DNA of 40,746 bases from Bacteroidales bacterium. Lineage in GTDB: Bacteria > Bacteroidota > Bacteroidia > Bacteroidales > UBA932. Both the position numbers and the translations under genes were made by a program. The stretch spans positions 1-40,746 of the forward strand of contig JAGAKR010000016.1 of the NCBI GenBank assembly GCA_017625535.1, read 5' to 3'. Below, piece by piece: positions 31,321-38,188 of the stretch. The notes below the pieces were generated by a model. The model made no database searches. It was given only the letters and a program-made list of their open reading frames with translations, and was not told the DNA's origin. Every line of letters begins with the position of its first letter. Position 1 is the first letter of the stretch.

Positions 31321-32167
31321 CCAAAATATAACTGTTGCCCCCTACATAAACGCTTCCATTGGTGCGCATCTCCGTGGCAACAACCGAAGGGCGCCGCATT
31401 GCCTCACCCTGCATAAAGCGGCACCGGGCTCCCTCTCCAATTACTCCATTTTTCAAAAGATAATATGTAAGGGCTGCATTTGCAGTACCGGTAGCAGACT
31501 CCTCAGGAATATCGTACAAAGGGGCAAAATTGCGCACGTGGGCAGTATAGCCGTCATCAGAAAGGGCAAACGCGTGCACACCCACCACCTCCAGTTCCTT
31601 GCTCAGGGCAGAAAGGGCCGGCATATCAGGTTCAAGTGCCTCCAGTTCCCCAAGGGAAGCCACAGGCATAATTATATCGGGAAGACCTGTTGAAACAATT
31701 TCAGGCACCAGCACCCCTCCCCCTCCGGCCACCTCATTCTGTGGAGCATAACCTGCAGGGAACATCACTTTGCGGAGCATTTCAACATCCATCCCCTTCC
31801 CGACAACCTCCGGCGGGGCCATCTGCATCATAACCTCCTCCCACACAGCAACCTCCAGGTCCCCAGCCAAAGTGTGGTTCATGCACACAGTACCCTGAGG
31901 CACAATCCCCTCATCCCTCAGCACACAGAAAGTTGCAATTGTAGCGTGCCCGCACAGATCCACCTCCGCAGCAGGGGTAAAATACCTTACAGTAAACTCT
32001 GCAGGGCCGTTCTGCTGCACAAAGGCCGTCTCCGAATAGCGGAGTTCCGCCGCAACCTTTACCATAAGACTGTCGGGAGGAAAACTTTCCCCTCCCAAAA
32101 GTACCACTCCGGCAGGATTCCCCCCAAACGGGGCATTTGCAAATGCATCAACTACAAAATATTTCAT
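31298..32167 (-). CDS. PhzF-family isomerase/epimerase
   Basis: A 289-residue protein of the PhzF family (diaminopimelate-epimerase fold, two similar halves). Marks are the N-terminal VDAFANAPFGGNPAGVVL, the catalytic Glu in LRYSETAFVQ, DLCGHATIATFCVL at the start of the second strand set, and VRNFAPLYDIPEESATGTANAALTYYL in the second half. PhzF isomerises trans-2,3-dihydro-3-hydroxyanthranilate in phenazine synthesis, but most family members, including this one with no phenazine genes nearby, have unknown substrates. The ATG at 32167 begins the conserved first strand; upstream codons in frame run through the divergent promoter and the acyl-CoA synthetase start. Confidence 0.88.
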   Translation of the reverse strand: MKYFVVDAFANAPFGGNPAGVVLLGGESFPPDSLMVKVAAELRYSETAFVQQNGPAEFTVRYFTPAAEVDLCGHATIATFCVLRDEGIVPQGTVCMNHTLAGDLEVAVWEEVMMQMAPPEVVGKGMDVEMLRKVMFPAGYAPQNEVAGGGGVLVPEIVSTGLPDIIMPVASLGELEALEPDMPALSALSKELEVVGVHAFALSDDGYTAHVRNFAPLYDIPEESATGTANAALTYYLLKNGVIGEGARCRFMQGEAMRRPSVVATEMRTNGSVYVGGNSYILAKGEMFL

Positions 32168-32190
32168 AGGACAAAGAATTAATGTATTTA

Positions 32191-32229
32191 CAAATATACA
32201 CGTTCTTTGCCCAAAATTCATTATATTTG
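32191..32229. promoter_or_regulatory. Divergent -7 elements, PhzF gene and acyl-CoA synthetase gene
   Basis: CAAATATA (32191-32198; TATATTTG on the minus strand) and TATATTTG (32222-32229) are inverted copies of a consensus -7 element pointing outward. RNA polymerase could not occupy both at once, so the two transcription units may exclude each other. Confidence 0.5.
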
Positions 32230-32254
32230 TTAGAATCAAAACCAGAGGAAAAGA

Positions 32255-34309
32255 ATGATTACAAAAGAACTCATATCTCCGCGCAGCATTGTGGTTGTGG
32301 GTGGCTCTGATGACACTACAAAACCGGGGGGAAATGCCCTTAGGAATCTGATTGTTACAGGCTACAAAGGAGAACTGCGTGTGGTTAATCCTAAGAATGA
32401 TACCGTACAGGGAATTAAGGCATACAGGAGCGTGGAAGATCTTCCGCAAACAGATTGCGCAATACTTGCAATCCCGGCAAAGCTATGCCCCGGTACTGTT
32501 GAAACTCTGTGCAGGGAGAAGGGGTGCAGGGCTGTAATCATTTTCTCTGCCGGTTTCCACGAAGACGGCCCTGAGGGTGCTGAACTTGAGAGGCAGATTA
32601 CAGAAACTGTGAACAGATACGGTGCATCACTCATTGGGCCTAACTGCATTGGGGCAATCACAAACCATTATGCAGGTGTATTCACACACCCCATTTCCAA
32701 TCTTTCTCCCGATGGAGTTGACATCATCTCAGGCTCAGGTGCCACTGTGGTGTTCATTATGGAGGCGGCAGTGAAGCACGGCATTAAATTCTCGCACGTA
32801 TTTTCTGTGGGGAACAGTGCCCAGATTGGCGTGGAGGATGTGCTGAAATATCTGGATGAGACATATGAACCTGGGGTGAGTTCCCCAGTGAAACTGCTAT
32901 ATATAGAGAGCATAAACAATCCGCAGATGCTCCTCAAACACGCAAGTTCGCTTGTAAGGAAAGGGGCCCGGATTGCAGCCATAAAGGCCGGTTACAGCGA
33001 GGCTGGAAGCCGTGCAGCATCATCACATACCGGTGCACTTGCATCGCCTGATGCTGCTGTGAGCGCCCTGTTCCGCAAGGCCGGCATCATAAGGGTATAC
33101 AGCCGTACCGAACTTGTGAATATGGCCTCTATCCTCTCTATGCCAAGGCCAAAGGGGAAAAACATTGCCATCATAACCCATGCAGGCGGTCCTGCTGTGA
33201 TGCTTACAGATGTTTTGAGCAGCAATGGGATAAACATACCACATCTGTCGGGAAGAAAGGCGGATGAACTCCTTGCAAAACTCTTCCCCGGCTCATCTGT
33301 TGCCAACCCAATTGATTTCCTTGCCACAGGCACTGCGGCCCAACTTGGGGAGATTATTGATGCCTGCAACAATGATTTTGACGAGGTTGATGCAATGGCG
33401 GTAATTTTCGGCAGTCCGGGACTTACAGATGTAACGGATGTATACAAACTGATGCTGGAGAAGATAAAGACCACCAGGAAACCTATATACCCTATCCTCA
33501 CCTCTGTTGTAAATGCAGAGGAGGCAATTGCCATATTCCAGCAGATGGGTGGAATCTCTTTCAGCGAAGAGGCGGCGTTCGGCAAGGCATTTGTGGAGAT
33601 GCTGGGCACACCTGCCCCGGAAGAGGACCCGCAACTCCCGGAAATTGACACGGAACAGATACGCAGTATAATTGATTCGGCAGAGGATGGTTATCTTCAA
33701 CCTTGTAAAGTTTCGCTGCTCCTTGATGCGGCAGGAATCCCAAGGGCAAAGGAGTTTGTGGCAGCAACCCCTCAGGAGGCACTTTCTGCAGCAAAAGAGA
33801 TAGGATATCCTATAGTTATGAAAGTGATAGGACCGGTACACAAGACCGATGTGGGGGGCGTATCCCTGGATATTAAGGATGATGCAAGGCTGGTGGCTGA
33901 ACTGGAGAGGATGATGCAGATTCCGCAGGCAACATCTGTGCTCCTGCAGCCTATGCTCAAAGGTACAGAGGTTTTCATAGGTGCAAAGAGGGAAGGCGGA
34001 TTCGGGCATATGGTACTATGCGGACTTGGCGGCATCTTCATTGAGGCCCTTAAGGATGTGGCATCTGAACTTGCCCCGGTAAGTACACACACGGCCGGCA
34101 GGATGATTTCCGGACTCAGAAGTTACAAAATCATACAGGGTACACGCGGAACCGGAGGTGTGAATGAGGAACTTTTCGCCCAGGCTGTTGCCAAAGTATC
34201 CGCCCTCTGTATGGCAGCACCGGAGATTGCAGAGATGGATATAAATCCGCTTCTGGGCAACAAAAACTCCCTTACGGCTGTTGATGCAAGGATAAGGATA
34301 GAGAAATAA
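32255..34309 (+). CDS. ADP-forming acetate/acyl-CoA synthetase, fused alpha-beta
   Basis: A 684-residue fused NDP-forming acyl-CoA synthetase that makes ATP from an acyl-CoA, releasing the free acid. Residues 5-130 are the CoA-binding Rossmann domain (SIVVVGGSDD), 140-460 the two ligase-CoA flavodoxin-like domains with the phospho-His H258 in SSHTGALA, and 470-684 an ATP-grasp_5 domain (YPIVMKVIGPVHKTDVGGV, GGIFIEALKDVA, EMDINPLL). All parts are complete. It is the first gene of a run into the 2-oxoacid:ferredoxin oxidoreductase genes, so it probably conserves energy from the acyl-CoA that complex forms. Confidence 0.93.
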   Translation: MITKELISPRSIVVVGGSDDTTKPGGNALRNLIVTGYKGELRVVNPKNDTVQGIKAYRSVEDLPQTDCAILAIPAKLCPGTVETLCREKGCRAVIIFSAGFHEDGPEGAELERQITETVNRYGASLIGPNCIGAITNHYAGVFTHPISNLSPDGVDIISGSGATVVFIMEAAVKHGIKFSHVFSVGNSAQIGVEDVLKYLDETYEPGVSSPVKLLYIESINNPQMLLKHASSLVRKGARIAAIKAGYSEAGSRAASSHTGALASPDAAVSALFRKAGIIRVYSRTELVNMASILSMPRPKGKNIAIITHAGGPAVMLTDVLSSNGINIPHLSGRKADELLAKLFPGSSVANPIDFLATGTAAQLGEIIDACNNDFDEVDAMAVIFGSPGLTDVTDVYKLMLEKIKTTRKPIYPILTSVVNAEEAIAIFQQMGGISFSEEAAFGKAFVEMLGTPAPEEDPQLPEIDTEQIRSIIDSAEDGYLQPCKVSLLLDAAGIPRAKEFVAATPQEALSAAKEIGYPIVMKVIGPVHKTDVGGVSLDIKDDARLVAELERMMQIPQATSVLLQPMLKGTEVFIGAKREGGFGHMVLCGLGGIFIEALKDVASELAPVSTHTAGRMISGLRSYKIIQGTRGTGGVNEELFAQAVAKVSALCMAAPEIAEMDINPLLGNKNSLTAVDARIRIEK

Positions 34310-34344
34310 TTATGATTTATTAACAATATACAGATTTTTCATTA

Positions 34345-34512
34345 ATGATTAAAAGAAAAATTGCTAATTTAGTAGCCGATTTCAAAGAAATGACTCCAAC
34401 AGCAAAAGCAATGGTTGTCCTGTGCATACTGCTTGTTATTGGAATCCTCCTCAGATGGGATGCCACAATTGAGGGTATAAAAAGGGGCTTCGGGTTCTTT
34501 GGAATTGATTGA
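34345..34512 (+). CDS. 55-residue single-pass membrane protein in the oxidoreductase operon
   Basis: A short frame between the acyl-CoA synthetase and ferredoxin genes (gaps 35 and 31 bp). It encodes a basic N-terminus (MIKRKIANLVADFKEM), one hydrophobic helix (AMVVLCILLVIGILL, about residues 23-37) and a tail RWDATIEGIKRGFGFFGID. The basic side before the helix predicts an N-in orientation. Its location in the middle of a tight rightward operon and its coherent one-helix design argue that it is translated. It may tether the ferredoxin oxidoreductase complex to the membrane; this is inference only. No family is recognised. Confidence 0.72.
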   Translation: MIKRKIANLVADFKEMTPTAKAMVVLCILLVIGILLRWDATIEGIKRGFGFFGID

Positions 34513-34543
34513 AAGTAAGTATAAACAATTAAATATTAATGCA

Positions 34544-34765
34544 ATGGCAGTAAAAGGAGCAATAGTAGTTGATACTGAAAAATGCAAGGGATGCAGCGTT
34601 TGCATAGCAAATTGCCCAACCCAGACAATTGCATTGTCAAAAGAGGTAAACGGCAAAGGATACAACTTTGCGTATATGGAGAATCCGGATAATTGTATAG
34701 GTTGTACCAATTGTGCAACAGTTTGCCCGGATGCGGTAATTACAGTTTACAGGGTGAAAATATAA
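34544..34765 (+). CDS. 2x[4Fe-4S] ferredoxin-type delta subunit of 2-oxoacid oxidoreductase
   Basis: A 73-residue protein with two classical ferredoxin motifs, CKGCSVCIANCP and CIGCTNCATVCP, each binding a [4Fe-4S] cluster. This is the delta (KorD/VorC/PorD-like) subunit of four-subunit 2-oxoacid:ferredoxin oxidoreductases, passing electrons from the thiamine-diphosphate subunit to soluble ferredoxin. The ATG at 34544 (MAVKGAIVVD) is used; an in-frame ATG at 34499 lies inside the preceding small gene. The alpha subunit gene begins 13 bp downstream. Confidence 0.92.
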   Translation: MAVKGAIVVDTEKCKGCSVCIANCPTQTIALSKEVNGKGYNFAYMENPDNCIGCTNCATVCPDAVITVYRVKI

Positions 34766-34778
34766 AAACATAAAGGAT

Positions 34779-35858
34779 ATGGCTGAAAAGATTCTTATGA
34801 AGGGTAACGAGGCTATTGCATACGGCGCCATCAGGTGCGGTGCAGACGGTTATTTCGGCTACCCTATCACTCCACAGTCCGAGGTTATGGAGACTCTTAT
34901 GGAGGAGAAACCTTGGGAAACAACAGGAATGGTTGTATTGCAGGCAGAGAGCGAGACATCATCCATCAATATGGTTTACGGCGGAGCCTGTACAGGAAAA
35001 AAAGTTATGACCTCTTCCAGCAGTTTGGGAATAAGCCTTATGGCGGAGGGCTTGAGTTACCTTGCAGGAGCGGAACTCCCTTGCGTTATTGTAAACGTGA
35101 TGAGGGGCGGTCCTGGTCTGGGTACAATCCAGCCAAGCCAGGCAGACTATTTCCAGGCAGTAAAAGGTGGCGGACACGGCGACTACAAGATGATTGTACT
35201 TGCACCGGCATCTGCACAGGATATGTATGATTTTGTAGGTCTTGGCTTTGACCTTGCCTTCAAATACAGGACTCCTGCAATGATCCTCTCAGACGGCGTT
35301 ATTGGCCAGATGATGGAGAAAGTGGAACTTGGAGAGCAGAAACCGCGCAGGACAGATGCCGAGATTGCTGAGCAGTGCCCTTGGGCAGTTGTAGGAAAAC
35401 CTGCAGACAGAAAACGCAATGTGATAACCTCACTTGCACTTGAATCACCTGTACAGGAGGCCCACAACATAAAATTGCAGGCAAAATACAAGGAGATTGA
35501 GGAAAAGGAGGTACTTTACAGCACCTACAGGACAGAGGATGCAGAGCACCTGTTTGTAGCATACGGAAGTATTGCACGTATCTGTGAAACCGCAGTTGAC
35601 ATTGCCCGCGAAAACGGATATAAAGTTGGTCTTCTAAGACCTATTACCCTATACCCATACCCTACAAAACAGATTCAGGAGCTTTTGCCTCAGTTGAAGA
35701 GCGTAATGGCTGTTGAGATGAGTGCAGGCCAGATGGTAGAAGATGTAAGACTTGCCGTAGAGGGCAAGGTACCTGTAAACTTCCACGGAAGAATGGGCGG
35801 TATGATCCCTTCTCCTGACGAAATTTACGAAGCATTTGTAAAATCTATTAATAAATAG
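34779..35858 (+). CDS. vorB: 2-oxoacid:ferredoxin oxidoreductase alpha subunit (VorB-type)
   Basis: A 359-residue alpha subunit, similar to 3-methyl-2-oxobutanoate dehydrogenase subunit VorB and to KorA. The N-terminal pyrimidine-binding domain includes KGNEAIAYGAIRCGADGYFGYPITPQSE and the following EKPWETTG. MTSSSSLGISLMAEGL and VNVMRGGPGLGTIQPSQADY are the core motifs, and the C-terminal domain II has HLFVAYGSIARICE and KVGLLRPITLYPYP. The complex oxidises a 2-oxoacid (branched-chain or 2-oxoglutarate) to an acyl-CoA, CO2 and reduced ferredoxin. Which substrate is used cannot be told from sequence alone. It is in the middle of the operon, 6 bp before the beta gene. Confidence 0.92.
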   Translation: MAEKILMKGNEAIAYGAIRCGADGYFGYPITPQSEVMETLMEEKPWETTGMVVLQAESETSSINMVYGGACTGKKVMTSSSSLGISLMAEGLSYLAGAELPCVIVNVMRGGPGLGTIQPSQADYFQAVKGGGHGDYKMIVLAPASAQDMYDFVGLGFDLAFKYRTPAMILSDGVIGQMMEKVELGEQKPRRTDAEIAEQCPWAVVGKPADRKRNVITSLALESPVQEAHNIKLQAKYKEIEEKEVLYSTYRTEDAEHLFVAYGSIARICETAVDIARENGYKVGLLRPITLYPYPTKQIQELLPQLKSVMAVEMSAGQMVEDVRLAVEGKVPVNFHGRMGGMIPSPDEIYEAFVKSINK

Positions 35859-35864
35859 CGGGTT

Positions 35865-36626
35865 ATGGATATAAAAGATATAATTAAACCGGAAAACAAG
35901 GTATATGCCAAGACTCCTGTCCTTACAGACAACATACTCCACTATTGCCCTGGCTGTACACACGGAACAGTGCACAAGATAATTGCAGAGGTTATTGAGG
36001 AGATGGGAATCCAGGACAAGACCATAGGCATTTCACCTGTAGGATGTTCTGTATTTGCATATAACTACATAGATATAGACTGGGAGCAGGCAGCACACGG
36101 AAGGGCCCCTGCCCTTGCAACTGCAACAAAACGCCTTAATCCAAGCAAATATGTATTCACATACCAGGGAGACGGCGACCTTGCTTCAATAGGTACAGCA
36201 GAGGTAATGCACGCCTGCAACAGAGGAGAGAACATTGTAATTATCTTCATCAACAATGCAATCTACGGTATGACAGGCGGCCAGATGGCCCCTACCACCC
36301 TACTTGGCCAGGTGACTGCAACCACACCTTACGGAAGGGATGCAAAACTGAACGGATTCCCAATGAAGATTACCGAACTTCTTGCACAACTGGAGGGAAC
36401 CTGCTACGTTACAAGACAGTCTGCACAGAACCCTGCAGCAGTGAGGAAAACCAAGAAAGCCATCAGAAAAGCATTTGAGAATTCAATGATGGGCAAGGGA
36501 ACCTCATTTGTAGAGGTGGTTGGAACCTGCAACTCAGGCTGGAAACTCTCTCCTGTAAAGGCAAACAAATGGATGGAGGAGAATATGTTCCCATTCTATC
36601 CGCTTGGAGATATGAAAGACAGATAA
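35865..36626 (+). CDS. 2-oxoacid:ferredoxin oxidoreductase beta subunit (TPP-binding)
   Basis: A 253-residue thiamine-diphosphate subunit. The TPP/Mg2+ motif is YQGDGDLASIGTAEVMHACNRGENIVIIFINNAIYGMTGGQM (split here over residues about 102-143: GDGD ... NN). Cys residues in HYCPGCTHG and GISPVGCSVFAYNY are those conserved in the KorB/VorA group, near the TPP and the proximal Fe-S cluster. The length is typical of Kor/Vor beta subunits and shorter than PorB. It follows the alpha gene by 6 bp and precedes the gamma gene by 26 bp. Confidence 0.93.
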   Translation: MDIKDIIKPENKVYAKTPVLTDNILHYCPGCTHGTVHKIIAEVIEEMGIQDKTIGISPVGCSVFAYNYIDIDWEQAAHGRAPALATATKRLNPSKYVFTYQGDGDLASIGTAEVMHACNRGENIVIIFINNAIYGMTGGQMAPTTLLGQVTATTPYGRDAKLNGFPMKITELLAQLEGTCYVTRQSAQNPAAVRKTKKAIRKAFENSMMGKGTSFVEVVGTCNSGWKLSPVKANKWMEENMFPFYPLGDMKDR

Positions 36627-36652
36627 ACCATTAACGCATAAAAAGAATTGAT

Positions 36653-37204
36653 ATGAAAGAAGAATTGATTATAGCAGGTTTTGGAGGACAGGGAGTGCTC
36701 TCAATGGGTAAAATTCTTGCCTATTCCGGAATTATGCAGGGACAGGAGGTTACCTGGATGCCATCATACGGTCCTGAGATGCGTGGTGGTACAGCCAATG
36801 TTACCGTTATCCTTAGCGACAACAAGATTAGTTCACCAATCCTCAGCAAATACGACACTGCAATCATACTCAACCAGCAGTCTATGGACAAATTTGAGAA
36901 TCTGGTCAAACCGGGCGGTCTGCTTATCTATGACCCTAACGGAATTACCAGACACCCTGAAAGGAAGGACATAAACATCTGCTCAATTGAGGCTGCAGAG
37001 GAGAGTGCAAGGATGGGCAACCTTAAGGCTTTCAATATGATTGTGCTTGGTGCATTCCTGCAGAAAAAGCCTGTGGTATCTATGGAAAGTGTTGTAAAAG
37101 GATTGAAAAAATCACTTCCTGAGAGACACCATCACCTTATTCCAATGAATGAGGAAGCAATTAAGGTGGGAATGGATAAACTTGTTGACATCAACGTTTT
37201 ATAA
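36653..37204 (+). CDS. 2-oxoacid:ferredoxin oxidoreductase gamma subunit
   Basis: A 183-residue subunit of the pyruvate/ketoisovalerate oxidoreductase catalytic-domain family. IAGFGGQGVLSMGKILAYSG (residues 7-26) is the dinucleotide-like, CoA-site domain signature, followed by SYGPEMRGGTANVTVILSD and DTAIILNQQS. It completes the alpha-beta-gamma-delta set of the complex and is followed by a clear terminator, so the operon ends here. Confidence 0.93.
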   Translation: MKEELIIAGFGGQGVLSMGKILAYSGIMQGQEVTWMPSYGPEMRGGTANVTVILSDNKISSPILSKYDTAIILNQQSMDKFENLVKPGGLLIYDPNGITRHPERKDINICSIEAAEESARMGNLKAFNMIVLGAFLQKKPVVSMESVVKGLKKSLPERHHHLIPMNEEAIKVGMDKLVDINVL

Positions 37205-37226
37205 GAACTCACCAATAATAAGGGAT

Positions 37227-37258
37227 AAAGCCTCTGCAAATTTGCAGGGGCTTTTTTC
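37227..37258 (+). terminator. Terminator of the oxidoreductase operon
   Basis: AAAGCCTCTGCA (from 37227) pairs with TGCAGGGGCTTT (to 37254), one T·G, and is followed by TTTCC; the 3' arm ends within a run of six T. Confidence 0.8.
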
Positions 37259-37277
37259 CATTATCAAAAAATATTTT

Positions 37278-37285
37278 TAAATTTG
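37278..37285 (+). promoter_or_regulatory. -7 element before the coiled-coil/zapA genes
   Basis: TAAATTTG is an exact TAnnTTTG; the start near 37292 leaves a leader of about 13 nt before the ATG at 37305. Confidence 0.5.
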
Positions 37286-37304
37286 CTGTGGAAAATTTCT
37301 TAAA

Positions 37305-37598
37305 ATGAGCGTAGAAAGTCAAATAGTAATCCAGAAACTGAAAGGACATATAGAGCAGATAATCTCAAAATATGAACTTGCACTTTCTGAAAACATCTCA
37401 TTGAAAGAAGAATTGGAGAAACATAAAACTGATTTAGAGGAGAAAAACAACAAAATAAAGGAGTTAGAGCAGAAAGTAGAGCTGATGCAGTTGGGTGATG
37501 CCTTCAAGGCTTCATCCGAGGATGTGAAGGAGGCAAAGAAAAAGATTGCAAGGATTGTGCGGGAGATTGACAAGTGTATATCAATGTTAAACGACTGA
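37305..37598 (+). CDS. Small coiled-coil protein upstream of zapA
   Basis: A 97-residue, highly charged protein that is nearly all coiled coil: heptads of Leu/Ile run through IVIQKLKGHIEQIISKYELAL, then LKEELEKHKTDLEEKNNKIKELEQKVELM, and a final helix EAKKKIARIVREIDKCISML. It sits 2 bp before zapA on the same strand. In Bacteroidetes a short coiled-coil gene of this kind precedes zapA; it resembles ZapB in size and design but homology is unproven, so a role at the division ring is inference. Confidence 0.8.
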   Translation: MSVESQIVIQKLKGHIEQIISKYELALSENISLKEELEKHKTDLEEKNNKIKELEQKVELMQLGDAFKASSEDVKEAKKKIARIVREIDKCISMLND

Positions 37599-37600
37599 TA

Positions 37601-37897
37601 ATGGAAGAAGAAAAACTCAGGATAAAGGTAACTATAGCCGAAAGGCAGTACCCGCTTACCATACAACCGTCTGAAGAGGAGAGTCTTAGAATTGCAGTGG
37701 GCAAGATTAGGGAGATGGTGGAGTTTTACAAGAGCAAGTTCAAGGACAGGGATTTGCAGGATGCATTATCAATGTCTGTATTGCAATTTGCCGTAAAAGT
37801 TGTGAGACTTGAACAAAATAGGGAGTTTGAGGGTTTGTTGGATGACCTTAAGGTTTTGGACAAACAGTTGGGAGAGTACATAACTGGCAACAATTAG
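37601..37897 (+). CDS. zapA: Cell division protein ZapA
   Basis: A 98-residue ZapA-like protein: an N-terminal beta-alpha domain (LRIKVTIAERQYPLTI, SLRIAVGKIREMVEFYKSKF) and a long C-terminal coiled-coil helix (DALSMSVLQFAVKVVRLEQN ... LLDDLKVLDKQLGEYI). ZapA bundles FtsZ filaments at the division ring. The ATG at 37601 is used; the longer frame at 37574 overlaps the previous gene. It is followed by the 6S-like RNA and rny, an order known from other Bacteroidetes. Confidence 0.92.
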   Translation: MEEEKLRIKVTIAERQYPLTIQPSEEESLRIAVGKIREMVEFYKSKFKDRDLQDALSMSVLQFAVKVVRLEQNREFEGLLDDLKVLDKQLGEYITGNN

Positions 37898-37936
37898 ACT
37901 TTTTTGACATATTACATATTGGCAAAATTATCATTT

Positions 37937-38127
37937 AGCCGTTGGATTACAGCTCTTTGCGAAAATCAACACTATAAACAGAACCGAGTGACCAGCAGAT
38001 AAAGACAGGCCTGGGTGACCCTTAGGGGGATTCCGTTTTTACGGGACGTTGGAAGTCTGCGTCTACAACTGGAGCTCAAATCTTATTTTTTAAGATTTTT
38101 CTGAAAACAGCGGATCCAGCGGCTTTT
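37937..38127 (+). ncRNA. ssrS: 6S-like (SsrS) regulatory RNA
   Basis: The 291-bp gap between zapA and rny holds no ORF but a large rod-like fold. AGCCGTTGGAT (37937-37947) pairs with ATCCAGCGGCT (38114-38124) over 11 bp with one G·U; inward, AGCTC/GAGCT and GCAGAT (37995-38000)/GTCTGC (38055-38060) pair, with a 6-bp apical hairpin TTCCGT-TTTT-ACGGGA. An 8-bp side hairpin, AAATCTTA/TAAGATTT (38078-38098), lies in the 3' half, and the transcript ends in TTTTATT. A closing stem, an open central region with a 3'-strand hairpin, about 190 nt, and the zapA neighbourhood (as in proteobacterial zapA-ssrS) all fit 6S RNA, which binds sigma-70-type RNA polymerase. The exact ends are estimates. Confidence 0.72.
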
Positions 38128-38188
38128 ATTATGCTCATAACCGAAGAAACTTAAACCTAAAAAACATACATAACTAAAGATAGAAGAG

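Noticed and set aside
37981-38020. Another copy of the CGAGTGAC/GGGTGACC repeat seen around punA
   Set aside because: Only short shared words inside the 6S-like RNA; no hairpin of the A/B type is formed.
37937-38127. tmRNA, SRP RNA or RNase P RNA
   Set aside because: No tRNA-like ends or tag frame, no SRP tetraloop region (GGTCAGG...GGAAGG), and no GAGGAAAGTC motif; the zapA context and closing stem fit 6S better.
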